Assembly (NCBI RefSeq): GCF_000019965.1
Contig: NC_010571.1
Coordinates: forward strand, 5,589,001-5,653,000
DNA from: Opitutus terrae PB90-1
GTDB lineage: Bacteria; Verrucomicrobiota; Verrucomicrobiia; Opitutales; Opitutaceae
Length of the DNA stretch: 64,000 nucleotides
Direction: 5' to 3'
In this document: positions 8,626 to 17,643 of the stretch, one piece after another
Layout: the number at the start of each line of letters is the position of its first letter
Numbering within the stretch: position 1 is the stretch's first letter
The notes under the pieces: model-generated
The model's database searches: none
Seen by the model: the letters and a program-made list of their open reading frames with translations, nothing else
What the model was told of the DNA's origin: nothing
Translations under genes and position numbers: made by a program

Positions 8626-10818
8626 ATGAGACTCCCCTTCGTTTCCATCGCAGCCATGGCGGTTGCACTCGCCGCGGGCTCGTTGCTCCGCGCCGACGAC
8701 GGTTATCGGCTCTGGCTCCGCTACGACCGCGTCGCCGACGAATCGCTGCGCGCCACCTACGCCGCCGCGTTCACCGAAATCGCGCTGCCCGCACCGACCC
8801 GGCCGGGATTCAGCCTCGGCTCGATCGAAGCCGCACGCGACGAGCTCACCACTGGGTTGAAAGGCCTGCTCGGCGTCGACCTGTCCACGGTGAGTCAGCC
8901 GACGCGCGATGGTGCGCTGCTGCTCGGCACCGCCGTGCGCAGCCCCGAGCTCGCCGGACTCGTGAGCGAAGCCGACCTCCGCGCCGCCAGTGAGGAAGGC
9001 TACGTGATCCGTCCGGTCATCTTCGCCGGCAAGCGCTGCGTGCTCGTCCTCGGCAATCGCGACGTCGGCGTCCTCTATGGCGCGTTCGCACTGCTGCGTC
9101 ACGTCCAGTTGCACGAGCCCATCGCCGGCCTGAATCTTGTCAGCGCGCCGCGCATCCAGCGGCGGTTGCTCAATCATTGGGACAACCTCAACGGCTTCGT
9201 CGAGCGCGGCTACGCCGGCCAGTCGCTCTGGCGCTGGTTTGAGCTGCCGGACATCGTCTCGCCGCGCTACCGCGACTACGCGCGCGCCTGTGCCTCCATC
9301 GGCGTCAACGGCACCGTGCTCACCAACGTGAATGCGAATGCCCTCGTGCTCACACCCGCCTATCTCCAAAAAGTCGCCGCGCTCGCCAACGTCTTCCGGC
9401 CCTATGGCATCCGCGTCTATCTTACGGCGCGGTTCAGCGCGCCCGTCGAGATCGGCGGACTCAAGACCGCCGACCCGCTCGATCCCGCGGTGAAGCAGTG
9501 GTGGACCGACAAGGTCGCCGAAATCTACCGGATCATTCCGGGCTTCGGTGGCTTTCTCGTGAAAGCCAACTCCGAAGGCCAGCCCGGGCCGCAGGCCTAC
9601 GGCCGCAACCACGCCGACGGCGCGAACATGCTCGCCGACGCGCTCGTGCCGTATGGCGGCATCGTGATGTGGCGTGCTTTCGTCTACGACAACAACGTCC
9701 CCGCCGATCGGCACACGCAGGGTTTTTCCGAGTTCCAGCCGCTCGACGGACAGTTCCGCAGCAACGCCATCGTGCAGGTGAAAAACGGGGCAATCGATTT
9801 CATGCCGCGCGAACCGTTTCACCCGCTCTTCGGCGCGATGCCCCAGACTCCCCTCGCGCTCGAACTGCAGATCACGCAGGAATACCTCGGCCAGAGCATG
9901 CAGCTGGCGTTCCTCGGACCGCTCTTCGAAGAGGTGCTCGACGCCGACACGTTTCGGCCCAACGCCGGTTCCACCATCGCCAAAATTGTCGATGGCAGCG
10001 TCGACCTTCACGGGATCTCCGTGATCGCCGGCGTCGCTAACATCGGCGACGATCGCAACTGGACCGGCCATCCGCTCGCGCAGGCGAACTGGTATGCCTA
10101 TGGCCGGCTCGCGTGGGATCATCAGCTCACTTCGGCGCAGATCGCGAACGAGTGGACGCGGCTCACCTTCGGGAACGACTCCGCTGTCGTGCAGCCAATC
10201 ACGTCGATGCTGCTCGAATCGCACGAGGCTGTCGTGAATTATTCGATGCCACTCGGGTTGCACCACATCATGGCCGAGGGGCACCACTACGGCCCCGGTC
10301 CTTGGGTCGACCAAGCCGGCCGCGCCGACTGGACTTCGGTTTATTACCATCGCGCCGACGCGAATGGCGTCGGCTTCGACCGCACGAAGTCCGGCTCCAA
10401 CGCCCTCGCGCAATATGCGCCGGAAATCCAAAACCTCTGGGGCAATCCCGCCACCACGCCGGACAATTTGCTGCTCTGGTTCCACCACTTGCCATGGGAC
10501 TACCGGATGAAGTCCGGTCGTCCGCTCTGGGACGAGATCGCGCTGCACTACCAGTCTGGCGTCGACACGGTGCGCACCTGGCAGAAAGCGTGGGCGACAC
10601 TCAACGGCAAGATGGACGACGAGCGGTTCACGCACGTGAAGCAGCTGCTCGCGCGACAGGAACACGATGCCCGGGTCTGGCGCGATGCCTGCCTGCTCTA
10701 CTTCCAGCAGTTTTCCAAGAAACCGCTGCCGGCCGGCGTCGAGCCACCCGAGCATCCGCTCGATTTCTACAAAGCCCAGCAGATCCACTTCGCGCCCGGC
10801 CATCCCGGCGCGCACTGA
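8626..10818 (+). CDS. GH67 alpha-glucuronidase, exported
   Basis: An inverting alpha-glucuronidase of family GH67 (730 aa) that removes (4-O-methyl-)glucuronic acid from the non-reducing terminal xylose of aldouronic acids. By spacing to the well-studied Cellvibrio enzyme, the acid is Glu317 (KANSEGQPG) and the activating pair is Asp391 (KNGAIDFMPREP) and Glu419 (QITQEYLG). A signal peptide covers about residues 1-23 (MRLPFVSIAAMAVALAAGSL), which places it in the periplasm or outside. The leader TGATTTCCCC precedes the ATG. Together with the GH8 enzymes it would trim decorated xylo-oligosaccharides before uptake. Confidence 0.95.
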   Translation: MRLPFVSIAAMAVALAAGSLLRADDGYRLWLRYDRVADESLRATYAAAFTEIALPAPTRPGFSLGSIEAARDELTTGLKGLLGVDLSTVSQPTRDGALLLGTAVRSPELAGLVSEADLRAASEEGYVIRPVIFAGKRCVLVLGNRDVGVLYGAFALLRHVQLHEPIAGLNLVSAPRIQRRLLNHWDNLNGFVERGYAGQSLWRWFELPDIVSPRYRDYARACASIGVNGTVLTNVNANALVLTPAYLQKVAALANVFRPYGIRVYLTARFSAPVEIGGLKTADPLDPAVKQWWTDKVAEIYRIIPGFGGFLVKANSEGQPGPQAYGRNHADGANMLADALVPYGGIVMWRAFVYDNNVPADRHTQGFSEFQPLDGQFRSNAIVQVKNGAIDFMPREPFHPLFGAMPQTPLALELQITQEYLGQSMQLAFLGPLFEEVLDADTFRPNAGSTIAKIVDGSVDLHGISVIAGVANIGDDRNWTGHPLAQANWYAYGRLAWDHQLTSAQIANEWTRLTFGNDSAVVQPITSMLLESHEAVVNYSMPLGLHHIMAEGHHYGPGPWVDQAGRADWTSVYYHRADANGVGFDRTKSGSNALAQYAPEIQNLWGNPATTPDNLLLWFHHLPWDYRMKSGRPLWDEIALHYQSGVDTVRTWQKAWATLNGKMDDERFTHVKQLLARQEHDARVWRDACLLYFQQFSKKPLPAGVEPPEHPLDFYKAQQIHFAPGHPGAH

Positions 10819-10828
10819 GCAACCGTGG

Positions 10829-10847
10829 CACGGGCGTCCCGCCCGTG
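10829..10847. repeat. Single-hairpin repeat, CACGGGCG family
   Basis: CACGGGCG-TCC-CGCCCGTG is a perfect 8-bp hairpin preceded by GTGG. Matching copies occur at 15772-15790, 57355-57373 and 59097-59115. It lies just after the GH67 stop. Confidence 0.8.
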
Positions 10848-10850
10848 ATC

Positions 10851-10937
10851 GTAGGGCCGCCGTTCACCGGCGGCCGCAATGTTCGATCGCACCGGCGCGA
10901 CCAGCACGTTCCCGGCCGCGGGGAGCGCCGGCCCTAC
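10851..10937. repeat. GTAGGG-type palindromic repeat
   Basis: Nine-bp outer arms GTAGGGCCG and CGGCCCTAC enclose inner GC-rich inverted repeats. It occupies most of the 348-bp gap between GH67 and the thioesterase gene. The remainder of the gap (10938-11132) shows no gene or recognisable signal. Confidence 0.75.
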
Positions 10938-11132
10938 GCAAGGCCCTGACCTTCCGCGCGTCTTCTGGCCGCTCGCCGCATTAACCCGACCGCACGCCGC
11001 CAACAACCGTGCTTCTACCCGGCGCGCCGCCGGTTGCTTTCCATCGCACGCCACCGCGGTCGAGTGCTAAAACGCGCCCTCGTTCAGTCACCGATGCCAT
11101 GATTTTGACGGGAGCCAGTCACGATCACGCCT

Positions 11133-11154
11133 CGGCCGCGTTCCTCCGCGGCCG
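11133..11154 (+). promoter_or_regulatory. Leader hairpin before the thioesterase-ior operon
   Basis: CGGCCGCG-TTCCTC-CGCGGCCG forms a perfect 8-bp stem ending 12 nt before the ATG at 11167. It may affect translation of the first gene, or be the end of an upstream unit. No T-tract follows, so a terminator is unlikely. Confidence 0.3.
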
Positions 11155-11166
11155 CCGCCTGCTGGC

Positions 11167-11586
11167 ATGAGCGCGCCCGGACTCCAGCACCGCACCGAGC
11201 TGCGCGTCCGCTACAGCGAGACCGATCAGATGGGCACGTTCTACAACAGCCGCGTGCTGGAGTGGTTCGAGGTCGCCCGCACCGAATGCCTTCGCGCCGC
11301 CGGGCTGCCCTACGCCGAGATGGAACACCGCGGCGCCTCGCTCCCGCTGATCGAAGCCGGGCTCAAGTTCCAGGGCCGCGCCCGCTACGACGACCGGCTG
11401 CAGATCGACACCCGCGTCACGCTCGCCGGCCGCGCCTCCGTCCGCTTCGAGCACACCATCACGCAAGCCGACAACGGCGCCGCGGTCGCCAGCGGCTTCA
11501 CGCTGCACGCGATCACTGATCCCACCGGCCGGCCGATCCGCCCGCCCGCGTGGCTCAGCGCCCTTTTCTCCTCTTCCGCGCAATGA
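11167..11586 (+). CDS. Acyl-CoA thioesterase, YbgC/FadM-like hotdog fold
   Basis: A 139-aa single hotdog-domain thioesterase of the 4-hydroxybenzoyl-CoA thioesterase/YbgC group. The signature RYSETDQMGTFYNSRVLEWF (about 15-34) contains the catalytic Asp. It hydrolyses acyl-CoA or aryl-CoA thioesters in the cytoplasm. Its stop overlaps the iorA start by ATGA, so it is the first cistron of the iorA-iorB-paaK-ACT operon. The context suggests aryl-acetyl-CoA or related aryl-CoA as substrate, released opposite to the ligase further downstream. The substrate is inferred only. Confidence 0.88.
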   Translation: MSAPGLQHRTELRVRYSETDQMGTFYNSRVLEWFEVARTECLRAAGLPYAEMEHRGASLPLIEAGLKFQGRARYDDRLQIDTRVTLAGRASVRFEHTITQADNGAAVASGFTLHAITDPTGRPIRPPAWLSALFSSSAQ

Positions 11587-13244
11587 CACTGCCGCAACGA
11601 CAACTCCTCTCCGGTGACGAAGCGATCGCGCTGGCCGCACTCCGCGCCGGCGTCACGCTGGGCACGGGTTACCCTGGCACGCCCTCGACCGAGATCCTCG
11701 AAACGTTCCAGAAGCTCGGCGGCCCCGCGCAGTGGGCGCCCAACGAAAAGGTCGCGCTCGAGGTCGGCGTCGGCGTCGCGTTCGCCCGCGGCCGCGCGCT
11801 CGTCACGATGAAGCACGTCGGGCTCAACGTCGCCGCCGACGTCCTTTTTACCGTCGCCTACAGCGGCGTCAGCGGCGCGCTCGTCATCGTCTCCGCCGAC
11901 GACCCCGGCATGTCGAGCAGTCAGAACGAGCAGGACAACCGGCGCTACGCCGTCGCCGCCGGCGTGCCGATGCTCGAACCCGCCGACTCGCAGGAAGCCT
12001 ACGAGCAGACCTTCGCCGCGCTGGAGATTTCGCAACGCTGGGGTATCCCCGTCATCCTGCGGCTGACCACGCGCGTCTGCCACTCGAAGACGATCGTGGT
12101 CGACAACCATGCTCCGTGGTCTCCGGCCGCAACCGCGTTTGAACCGAACATCCGTGAGCGTGTGATGATTCCGGCTCACGCCCGCCCCGCACACCGGCGG
12201 CTCCGCGAGAAGCTCGCGCAGATCGAACAGTGGGCCGAGACCGCGCCGCTGCACAACCGCGCCGACGGCGATGGCCGGCTCGGCATCATCACCTCCGGCA
12301 TCGTCGCGCACCACGCCCGCGAAGCCGCGCCTCACGCTTCGATTCTCCAGCTCGGACTTACCTATCCGCTACCGCTAAATCTGATCCGCGACTTCGTCGC
12401 CAGTGTGCAGGACTGTATCGTCCTCGAGGAAGGCGATCCGTATCTGGAGGATGCGCTCCGCGCCGCCGGGCTCAAGGTCCGCGGCAGGCCGGCCATGTAT
12501 CGCTTCGGTGAGTTTTCCGTCCCGCGCGTCCGCCGGATTCTCGCCGGCGACGTCACGCCGGAAACCGCGCCGCCGCGCGGCAAGCCGCCGCAACTTTGTC
12601 CCGGCTGTCCCTACCGCACCGTGTTCGACGTGCTGCGCAAGCTCGATTGCATCGTCGCCGGCGACATCGGCTGCTACACGCTCGGCGCGCTGCCGCCGTT
12701 CGAAGCGATGCACACGCAGATCTGCATGGGCGCCTCGCTCGGCGTCGGACTCGGGCTGCGGCACGCGCTCCCCGCCGACCAAGCGCGCCGCGTCGTCAGC
12801 CTGATCGGCGACAGCACGTTCATGCACAGCGGGCTCACCGGGCTCGCCGAGATGGTCTACAATCCGCCCGCGACGGGGCACGTTCTGCTGATCCTCGACA
12901 ACGGCACCACTGCGATGACCGGCCAGCAGGAGCACCCGGGCACCGGCCGCACCTTGAACCACGAGCCGACCGGCCGCGTTTCGATCGAGGCCGTGGCTCG
13001 CGCCATGGGTGTGAATCACGTCGACGTGATCGATCAGGTCGCCAGCACCGAGGAATTCGAGACGCTGCTCCGCGCCCGGCTCGCCGAGCCGGTGCTGTCC
13101 GTGATCATCGCGCGGCGCAACTGCATCCTCGCCGCCGCCGCGATTCGCGGCTACGAAAACGCGGCCAAAGCCGCCACCGCGTCGTGCTGCTCCGGCGACT
13201 GCGGCTGCAACAGCGCTCCGGCCGACGCCGCTTCCGACTCATGA
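11583..13244 (+). CDS. iorA: Indolepyruvate:ferredoxin oxidoreductase, alpha subunit (short form)
   Basis: The catalytic subunit, with IorB, for oxidative decarboxylation of aryl-pyruvates to aryl-acetyl-CoA using thiamine diphosphate and ferredoxin. Seen: N-terminal pyrimidine-domain motif GYPGTPSTE (29-37), LCPGCPYR (338-345) and the ThDP/Mg motif GDSTF starting at 409. At 553 aa it lacks the C-terminal double [4Fe-4S] ferredoxin domain of the archaeal type enzyme, which ends in two CxxCxxCxxxC motifs. Only a clustered CCSGDCGC (535-542) remains. I chose the ATG at 11583, which overlaps the thioesterase stop, over a start 11 codons upstream because coupling is typical here. Either electrons leave by another route or the small Cys cluster binds metal. 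Confidence 0.9.
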   Translation: MTLPQRQLLSGDEAIALAALRAGVTLGTGYPGTPSTEILETFQKLGGPAQWAPNEKVALEVGVGVAFARGRALVTMKHVGLNVAADVLFTVAYSGVSGALVIVSADDPGMSSSQNEQDNRRYAVAAGVPMLEPADSQEAYEQTFAALEISQRWGIPVILRLTTRVCHSKTIVVDNHAPWSPAATAFEPNIRERVMIPAHARPAHRRLREKLAQIEQWAETAPLHNRADGDGRLGIITSGIVAHHAREAAPHASILQLGLTYPLPLNLIRDFVASVQDCIVLEEGDPYLEDALRAAGLKVRGRPAMYRFGEFSVPRVRRILAGDVTPETAPPRGKPPQLCPGCPYRTVFDVLRKLDCIVAGDIGCYTLGALPPFEAMHTQICMGASLGVGLGLRHALPADQARRVVSLIGDSTFMHSGLTGLAEMVYNPPATGHVLLILDNGTTAMTGQQEHPGTGRTLNHEPTGRVSIEAVARAMGVNHVDVIDQVASTEEFETLLRARLAEPVLSVIIARRNCILAAAAIRGYENAAKAATASCCSGDCGCNSAPADAASDS

Positions 13245-13759
13245 CCACCCCCGACACCGTTACCAACATCGTGGTCGCCGGACTCGGCGGCCAGGGCGTG
13301 ATCAAGGCCTCCGATCTCATCGCCGCCGCCGCGTTCGCCGCGGGACTCGACGTGAAGAAAAGCGAGATCCACGGCATGAGCCAGCGCGGCGGCAGCGTCG
13401 CGAGCGACGTCCGCTTCGGCCGGCGCGTGCTCAGCCCGATGGTGCCCGTCGGCGAAGCCGATTTCCTGCTCGTCGTCGCGCCCGACCAGGTCGACAACAA
13501 CCGCTACGTGCTCCGGCCGGGCGGCGTGTTGCTTGAGCCATCGCTGCTCGACGCCGTGAAACTCGCGAGCCCTCGCACGCTCAACGTTGCGCTCGTCGGC
13601 GCGCTCAGCGCCTTCCTGCCCTTCGACGCCGCGGTGTGGCGCGCGGCACTCGATGCGACGCTCGCGTCGAAGATCCGCGCGATCAACGACGCGGCCTTCG
13701 CGGCGGGGCGCACGCTCGGCGAGCAGCTCGCCGCCACCCGCTCCGCCGCCGCAGGCTGA
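13241..13759 (+). CDS. iorB: Indolepyruvate:ferredoxin oxidoreductase, beta subunit
   Basis: The 172-aa gamma-type subunit that partners IorA. The N-terminal GLGGQGVIKASD (about 15-26) and EIHGMSQRGGSV (about 42-53) are family signatures of 2-oxoacid:acceptor oxidoreductases. The ATG at 13241 overlaps the iorA stop by 4 bp, so the subunits are made in coupled fashion. Confidence 0.93.
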   Translation: MTTPDTVTNIVVAGLGGQGVIKASDLIAAAAFAAGLDVKKSEIHGMSQRGGSVASDVRFGRRVLSPMVPVGEADFLLVVAPDQVDNNRYVLRPGGVLLEPSLLDAVKLASPRTLNVALVGALSAFLPFDAAVWRAALDATLASKIRAINDAAFAAGRTLGEQLAATRSAAAG

Positions 13760-13840
13760 GCAGCTTTCCCCCAAGCCGGCTGGTCCGGCGCCCCCTCCTT
13801 CACCGCGCGCGTTTCCCCTTCCAGAATCAACTTCAACCCG

Positions 13841-15175
13841 GTGAAAACCCACTCCTGCTGGCATTACTCCCCTGGCGGCTTCCATCCCGAGAGCGCGCCT
13901 GATTACCTGCCGTTGCCCCAACTGCGCGACCTGCAACTCGCCCGGCTGCGCGCGACGGTCCAGAACACCTACGATCACGTCGAACTTTTCCGCCGCCGGA
14001 TGCAGGAGCGCAGCCTGACGCCGGATCACCTCCGCACGCTGGCCGATCTGGCGAAGCTGCCGTTCACGATGAAGGTCGATCTGCGCGACACCTACCCGTT
14101 CGGGCTGTTCGCGCGGCCGACCTCCGACATCGTCCGGCTCCACGCGTCGAGCGGCACCACCGGCAAGCCGATCGTCGTCGCCTACACGCAGGCGGACCTC
14201 GACGTCTGGGCGTCCGTGATGGTCCGCAGCTTCGCGGCCGCGGGCGTGCATCGCGGAGACATTGTCCAGAACGCCTACGGCTACGGTTTGTTCACCGGCG
14301 GATTGGGCGCGCACTACGGCGCCGAAAAGCTTGGTGCGACTGTCATCCCGATCAGCGGCGGCAACACCGATCGCCAGCTAATGCTCCTGCGCGATTTCGG
14401 CGTCACCGCGATCTGCTGCACGCCGAGCTACATGGTGCACCTGCTGGAGCGCGCGCAGGAAATGGCCATCGACATCAGCCGCGTGCGCGCCGGGATTTTC
14501 GGCGCCGAGCCGTGGACCGAAGGCATGCGCCAGCGGATCCAAGCGATGTCGAAGATGAGGGCCTACGACATTTACGGGCTTTCCGAAATCATCGGCCCCG
14601 GCGTCGCGATGGAGTGCGCCTCCCAGCACGGGTTGCACGTGTTCGAGGACCACTTCTACCCCGAGATCATCAATCCCGACACCGGCCAGGTGCTGCCGGA
14701 CGGCGAGGAAGGCGAGCTCGTCATCACCACGCTGTCGAAGGAAGCGATGCCGATGATCCGCTACCGCACGCGCGACATCACCGCGCTCGAAACCGTCCCC
14801 TGCGAATGCGGCCGCACCATCCGGCGCATCCGCCGGATTGGCCGCCGCAGCGACGACATGCTGATCCTGCGCGGCGTGAATGTCTTCCCCTCGCAGGTCG
14901 AAACCGCGCTGCTCGCGGTCGAAGGCACCGTGCCGCATTATCAGATCGTGCTCACGCGCTCCCACGGTCTCGACGAAATGGAGGTCAAGGTCGAGGTCAC
15001 GCCGCAGGTGTTCTCTGACGAGGTTCGCTCGCTTGAGGCCATCCAGCGCAAGCTCGAGGCGTCCGTCGAAAAGACGCTCTGCATTCGCGCCAAAGTGAAG
15101 CTCGTCGAACCGCACAGCATCCAACGCAGCGAAGGCAAGGCGAAGCGCGTACTCGACCTGCGCAACCAAAACTGA
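13841..15175 (+). CDS. paaK: Phenylacetate--CoA ligase (AMP-forming)
   Basis: An adenylate-forming ligase of the PaaK family, 444 aa, converting phenylacetate or another aryl acid with ATP and CoA into the CoA thioester. The P-loop SSGTTGKP is at 103-110, with GLSEIIGPG in the middle and the C-terminal signature [11 protein letters not shown]. The start is a GTG at 13841. In operons with iorAB this enzyme can run toward aryl acid plus ATP, conserving energy during amino-acid fermentation, or activate aryl acids; the direction cannot be read from sequence. No ring-hydroxylating paaABCDE genes are in the window, so aerobic phenylacetate degradation is not supported locally. Confidence 0.92.
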   Translation: MKTHSCWHYSPGGFHPESAPDYLPLPQLRDLQLARLRATVQNTYDHVELFRRRMQERSLTPDHLRTLADLAKLPFTMKVDLRDTYPFGLFARPTSDIVRLHASSGTTGKPIVVAYTQADLDVWASVMVRSFAAAGVHRGDIVQNAYGYGLFTGGLGAHYGAEKLGATVIPISGGNTDRQLMLLRDFGVTAICCTPSYMVHLLERAQEMAIDISRVRAGIFGAEPWTEGMRQRIQAMSKMRAYDIYGLSEIIGPGVAMECASQHGLHVFEDHFYPEIINPDTGQVLPDGEEGELVITTLSKEAMPMIRYRTRDITALETVPCECGRTIRRIRRIGRRSDDMLILRGVNVFPSQVETALLAVEGTVPHYQIVLTRSHGLDEMEVKVEVTPQVFSDEVRSLEAIQRKLEASVEKTLCIRAKVKLVEPHSIQRSEGKAKRVLDLRNQN

Positions 15176-15187
15176 CCCACCGCCCCC

Positions 15188-15637
15188 ATGAAAATTCAAC
15201 AACTCTCGCTCTTCGCCGAAAACCGCCCGGGCTCACTGCGGAAACCCTGCAAGATTCTCGCCGACGCCGGCATCGACCTGCTCTCGCTCACCGTCGCCGA
15301 CACCGAGGAGTTCGGCATTCTCCGGATGATCGTGTCCGATCCCAAGCGCGCCCAGCAGGTGTTGAGTGACGCCGGCGTGGTGGTGAAGACCACCGAGGTC
15401 GTCGCGATCCAGGTGCCGCAAAAACCCGGCGGACTGCTCGTCGTGCTCGACGCGCTCGATGCCGCGAACCAATCGATCGAATATATGTATGCGTTCGCCG
15501 GGATGTGCGCCGGGCGGCAGAAGTCCAGCGAAGCCGTGCTAGTGTTCCGGTTCTCCAATCCCGACGCCGCGATCGCCGCGCTCGCGAAGGCGGGCATTCC
15601 CGCCATCGCCCCCGCACAGCTGCTGCAGCCGAAATAG
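15188..15637 (+). CDS. Tandem ACT-domain protein
   Basis: A 149-aa protein made of two ACT folds (about 1-70 and 72-143), with the first starting QLSLFAENRPGSL and the second QVPQKPGGLLVVLDAL. ACT domains bind amino acids and regulate enzymes. Proteins of this type follow paaK and iorAB in many anaerobes, so it probably senses aromatic amino acids or modulates the ligase. It ends the operon, 12 bp after paaK, and is followed by a long inverted repeat. Confidence 0.9.
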   Translation: MKIQQLSLFAENRPGSLRKPCKILADAGIDLLSLTVADTEEFGILRMIVSDPKRAQQVLSDAGVVVKTTEVVAIQVPQKPGGLLVVLDALDAANQSIEYMYAFAGMCAGRQKSSEAVLVFRFSNPDAAIAALAKAGIPAIAPAQLLQPK

Positions 15638-15648
15638 AGCCGGGCCAA

Positions 15649-15718
15649 GGTGGAGCCCGCCGTCCCGGGGGCTTGATCCTCGTCGCGCTGCGAGCCTGCC
15701 GGGACGGCAGGCTCCACC
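15649..15718. repeat. Long imperfect inverted repeat after the ior operon
   Basis: Two 20-nt arms (15649-15668, GGTGGAGCCCGCCGTCCCGG, and 15699-15718) are complementary at 19 of 20 positions, with a 30-nt loop. It lies 11 bp after the ACT gene and could act as a transcript-end structure. It resembles the other dispersed palindromes of the window more than a T-tract terminator. Confidence 0.75.
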
Positions 15719-15771
15719 TCGGCAAAATCGTTCTCGTTCTTCGTTCTCTTTCTCGTTCTCTCGATGCGTGG

Positions 15772-15790
15772 CACGGGCGAGACGCCCGTG
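15772..15790. repeat. Single-hairpin repeat, CACGGGCG family
   Basis: CACGGGCG-AGA-CGCCCGTG lies 30 bp before the GH43 start. It is the same family as 10829-10847, but with loop AGA instead of TCC. Confidence 0.8.
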
Positions 15791-15819
15791 TCACTTAGAC
15801 CTTCTGTTTTTCTGTCCCA

Positions 15820-17565
15820 ATGAAACCCCAACCCTCCACCCTTTTCGCCATCGCCGCCTTCTCGCTCGCCGCGAGCTCCTTTGCCGCCGCGCCCGCACCG
15901 GTCGCTTTCGACTCCTTCGAATACACCGGCCGCGACGACATCTTCGCCGCGCCGCTGCCCGCCGGCCACTACCGCAATCCGATCCTCGCGGGTTTCTATC
16001 CGGACCCGAGCGTGTGCCAGGTGGGCCAGGACTATTACCTGATCAACTCCACGTTCGCCTACTATCCCGGCATCCCGATCTTCCACAGCCGTGACCTCGT
16101 GAACTGGCGGCAGATCGGCCACGTCATTCACCGCCCGAATCAGTTGTCCTACGACAAGCTGGGCGTCAGCCGCGGGCTTTTCGCTCCGGCGCTCAGCTAT
16201 CACGAGCCGTCGAAAACGTTTTACGTCGTCTGCACGCTGGTCGACGGCGGCGGCAATTTCTTCGTCACCGCCCAGGATCCCGCTGGTCCGTGGTCCGATC
16301 CGGTGTGGCTCGATTTCGACGGCATCGACCCCTCGCTGTTCTTCGATGACAACGGCCGCGCCTGGCTCGTGAACAACGGCAATCCGCCGGACAACAAGCC
16401 GATCTACCAAGGCCATCGCGCGATCTGGATTCAGGAGTTCGACGTGAAGGCGCAGAAACTCATCGGTCCGCGCAGCATCATCATCAATGGCGGCGTCGAT
16501 CTCGCCAAGCAGCCCGTCTGGATCGAAGGTCCGCACCTCTACCAGCGCGGCGGCTGGTATTACCTGTGTTGCGCCGAGGGCGGCACGTCGGACCAGCACT
16601 CGCAGGTCATCTTCCGCAGCAAGGCGCCGACGGGGCCGTTCACGCCGTGGAGCGATAATCCGATTCTCACGCAGCGCGATCTCGATGGCACCGTGCCGCA
16701 CGCAGTGACTGCGACCGGGCACGCCGATCTCGTCGAAGGACCCGATGGCCAGTGGTGGTCGGTGTTCCTCGCGTGCCGGCCGTTCGCCGGCCGCTATTTC
16801 ACCACCGGCCGCGAAACTTTCTTGCTGCCGGTGAAATGGACCGAGGATGGCTGGCCGCGGATCCTCCCCCACGGCGAGCGCGTGCCCTATGTGGTGAAAG
16901 CGCCGGTAGGGCCGGCGCTCGCCGCCGGCCGCGAACAACCCAACTCAGCCGCGGCTGCCGACAAGCGGCAGCCCTACGATGACGTTCCTCTCACCGGCAA
17001 CTTCACCTGGCGCGACGATTTCGATTCCGCGACGCTCTCGCCGCTCTGGATCATGGTGCGGGCGCCGAAGGAAACCTGGTGGCAGCTCGGTCAGCCGGCC
17101 GGCCGGCTCAGCCTCACGCCACGTGCCGACGCGCTCTCGGGCACAGGCAATCCTTCCTTCCTCGCGCGCCGGGTGCAGCACGCGAAATTCGAAACTTCGA
17201 CCACGCTCGTTCCCCCGGCGACGGTCGGCACCTCGGGCGGACTCGTCGCGTTTCAGAGCGAAACCCACTACTACTACTTCGGCGTGCGGCGCACGTCCGA
17301 CGGACTCGTTCTTTTCCTCGAACTCATGAACGGTCCCACGCCGGAAATCGTCGCGACAACGAAGCTCGACGCGGCGGCGGATGCGCCGATCACGCTCCGG
17401 CTCGTAGGGAACGAGATGACGCTGGGCTTCGACTACCGCGTTTCGAACGGCGAGTGGAAATCATTCGTCCCCGCGGCTGACACGCAGCCGATCACCGTAC
17501 AAGCCGCCGGCGGCGGGCTGCACTTCACCGGCGCCGTGGTCGGCATGCACGCGCGGACCGAGTAG
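15820..17565 (+). CDS. GH43 beta-xylosidase / alpha-L-arabinofuranosidase, exported
   Basis: A family 43 five-bladed propeller enzyme (581 aa) with the C-terminal beta-sandwich typical of the beta-xylosidase branch. The catalytic triad is intact: Asp62 (YPDPSV), Asp170 (FDGIDPSLF) and Glu236 (WIEGPHLY). Residues 1-23 are a signal peptide ending in Ala-rich sequence. Between the propeller and the sandwich domain, residues about 363-386 are encoded by a palindromic repeat (16906-16977), which the protein tolerates as a linker. It probably removes xylose or arabinose from xylan fragments outside the cytoplasm. It stands alone, transcribed away from the ior operon. Confidence 0.93.
   Translation: MKPQPSTLFAIAAFSLAASSFAAAPAPVAFDSFEYTGRDDIFAAPLPAGHYRNPILAGFYPDPSVCQVGQDYYLINSTFAYYPGIPIFHSRDLVNWRQIGHVIHRPNQLSYDKLGVSRGLFAPALSYHEPSKTFYVVCTLVDGGGNFFVTAQDPAGPWSDPVWLDFDGIDPSLFFDDNGRAWLVNNGNPPDNKPIYQGHRAIWIQEFDVKAQKLIGPRSIIINGGVDLAKQPVWIEGPHLYQRGGWYYLCCAEGGTSDQHSQVIFRSKAPTGPFTPWSDNPILTQRDLDGTVPHAVTATGHADLVEGPDGQWWSVFLACRPFAGRYFTTGRETFLLPVKWTEDGWPRILPHGERVPYVVKAPVGPALAAGREQPNSAAAADKRQPYDDVPLTGNFTWRDDFDSATLSPLWIMVRAPKETWWQLGQPAGRLSLTPRADALSGTGNPSFLARRVQHAKFETSTTLVPPATVGTSGGLVAFQSETHYYYFGVRRTSDGLVLFLELMNGPTPEIVATTKLDAAADAPITLRLVGNEMTLGFDYRVSNGEWKSFVPAADTQPITVQAAGGGLHFTGAVVGMHARTE
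16906..16977. repeat. GTAGGG-type palindromic repeat translated inside GH43
   Basis: Outer arms GTAGGGC and GCCCTAC flank two inner inverted repeats, one built from GGCCGGCG and CGCCGGCC-like arms and one from GGCTGCCG and CGGCAGCC. It is read in frame as VGPALAAGREQPNSAAAADK and the next few residues, at the domain junction. Confidence 0.8.
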
Positions 17566-17582
17566 CACACGTTGATTCCGTT

Positions 17583-17604
17583 GGGGCGCACCTGGGTGCG
17601 CCCC
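17583..17604. terminator. Hairpin between convergent GH43 and DUF1697 genes
   Basis: GGGGCGCAC-CTGG-GTGCGCCCC is a perfect 9-bp stem midway between the two convergent stop codons (17565 and 17644). There is no T-tract on either side, so termination activity is plausible but unproved. Confidence 0.4.
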
Positions 17605-17643
17605 GCTGCGGGCAGCAACCGCGACTTCTCGGCCGAATCACGA

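Noticed and set aside
7300-10815. Very long minus-strand open frame opposite the GH8 and GH67 genes
   Set aside because: It mirrors real genes, has an Arg/Val/Glu-biased composition and no family motif; long antisense frames are expected in DNA this GC-rich.
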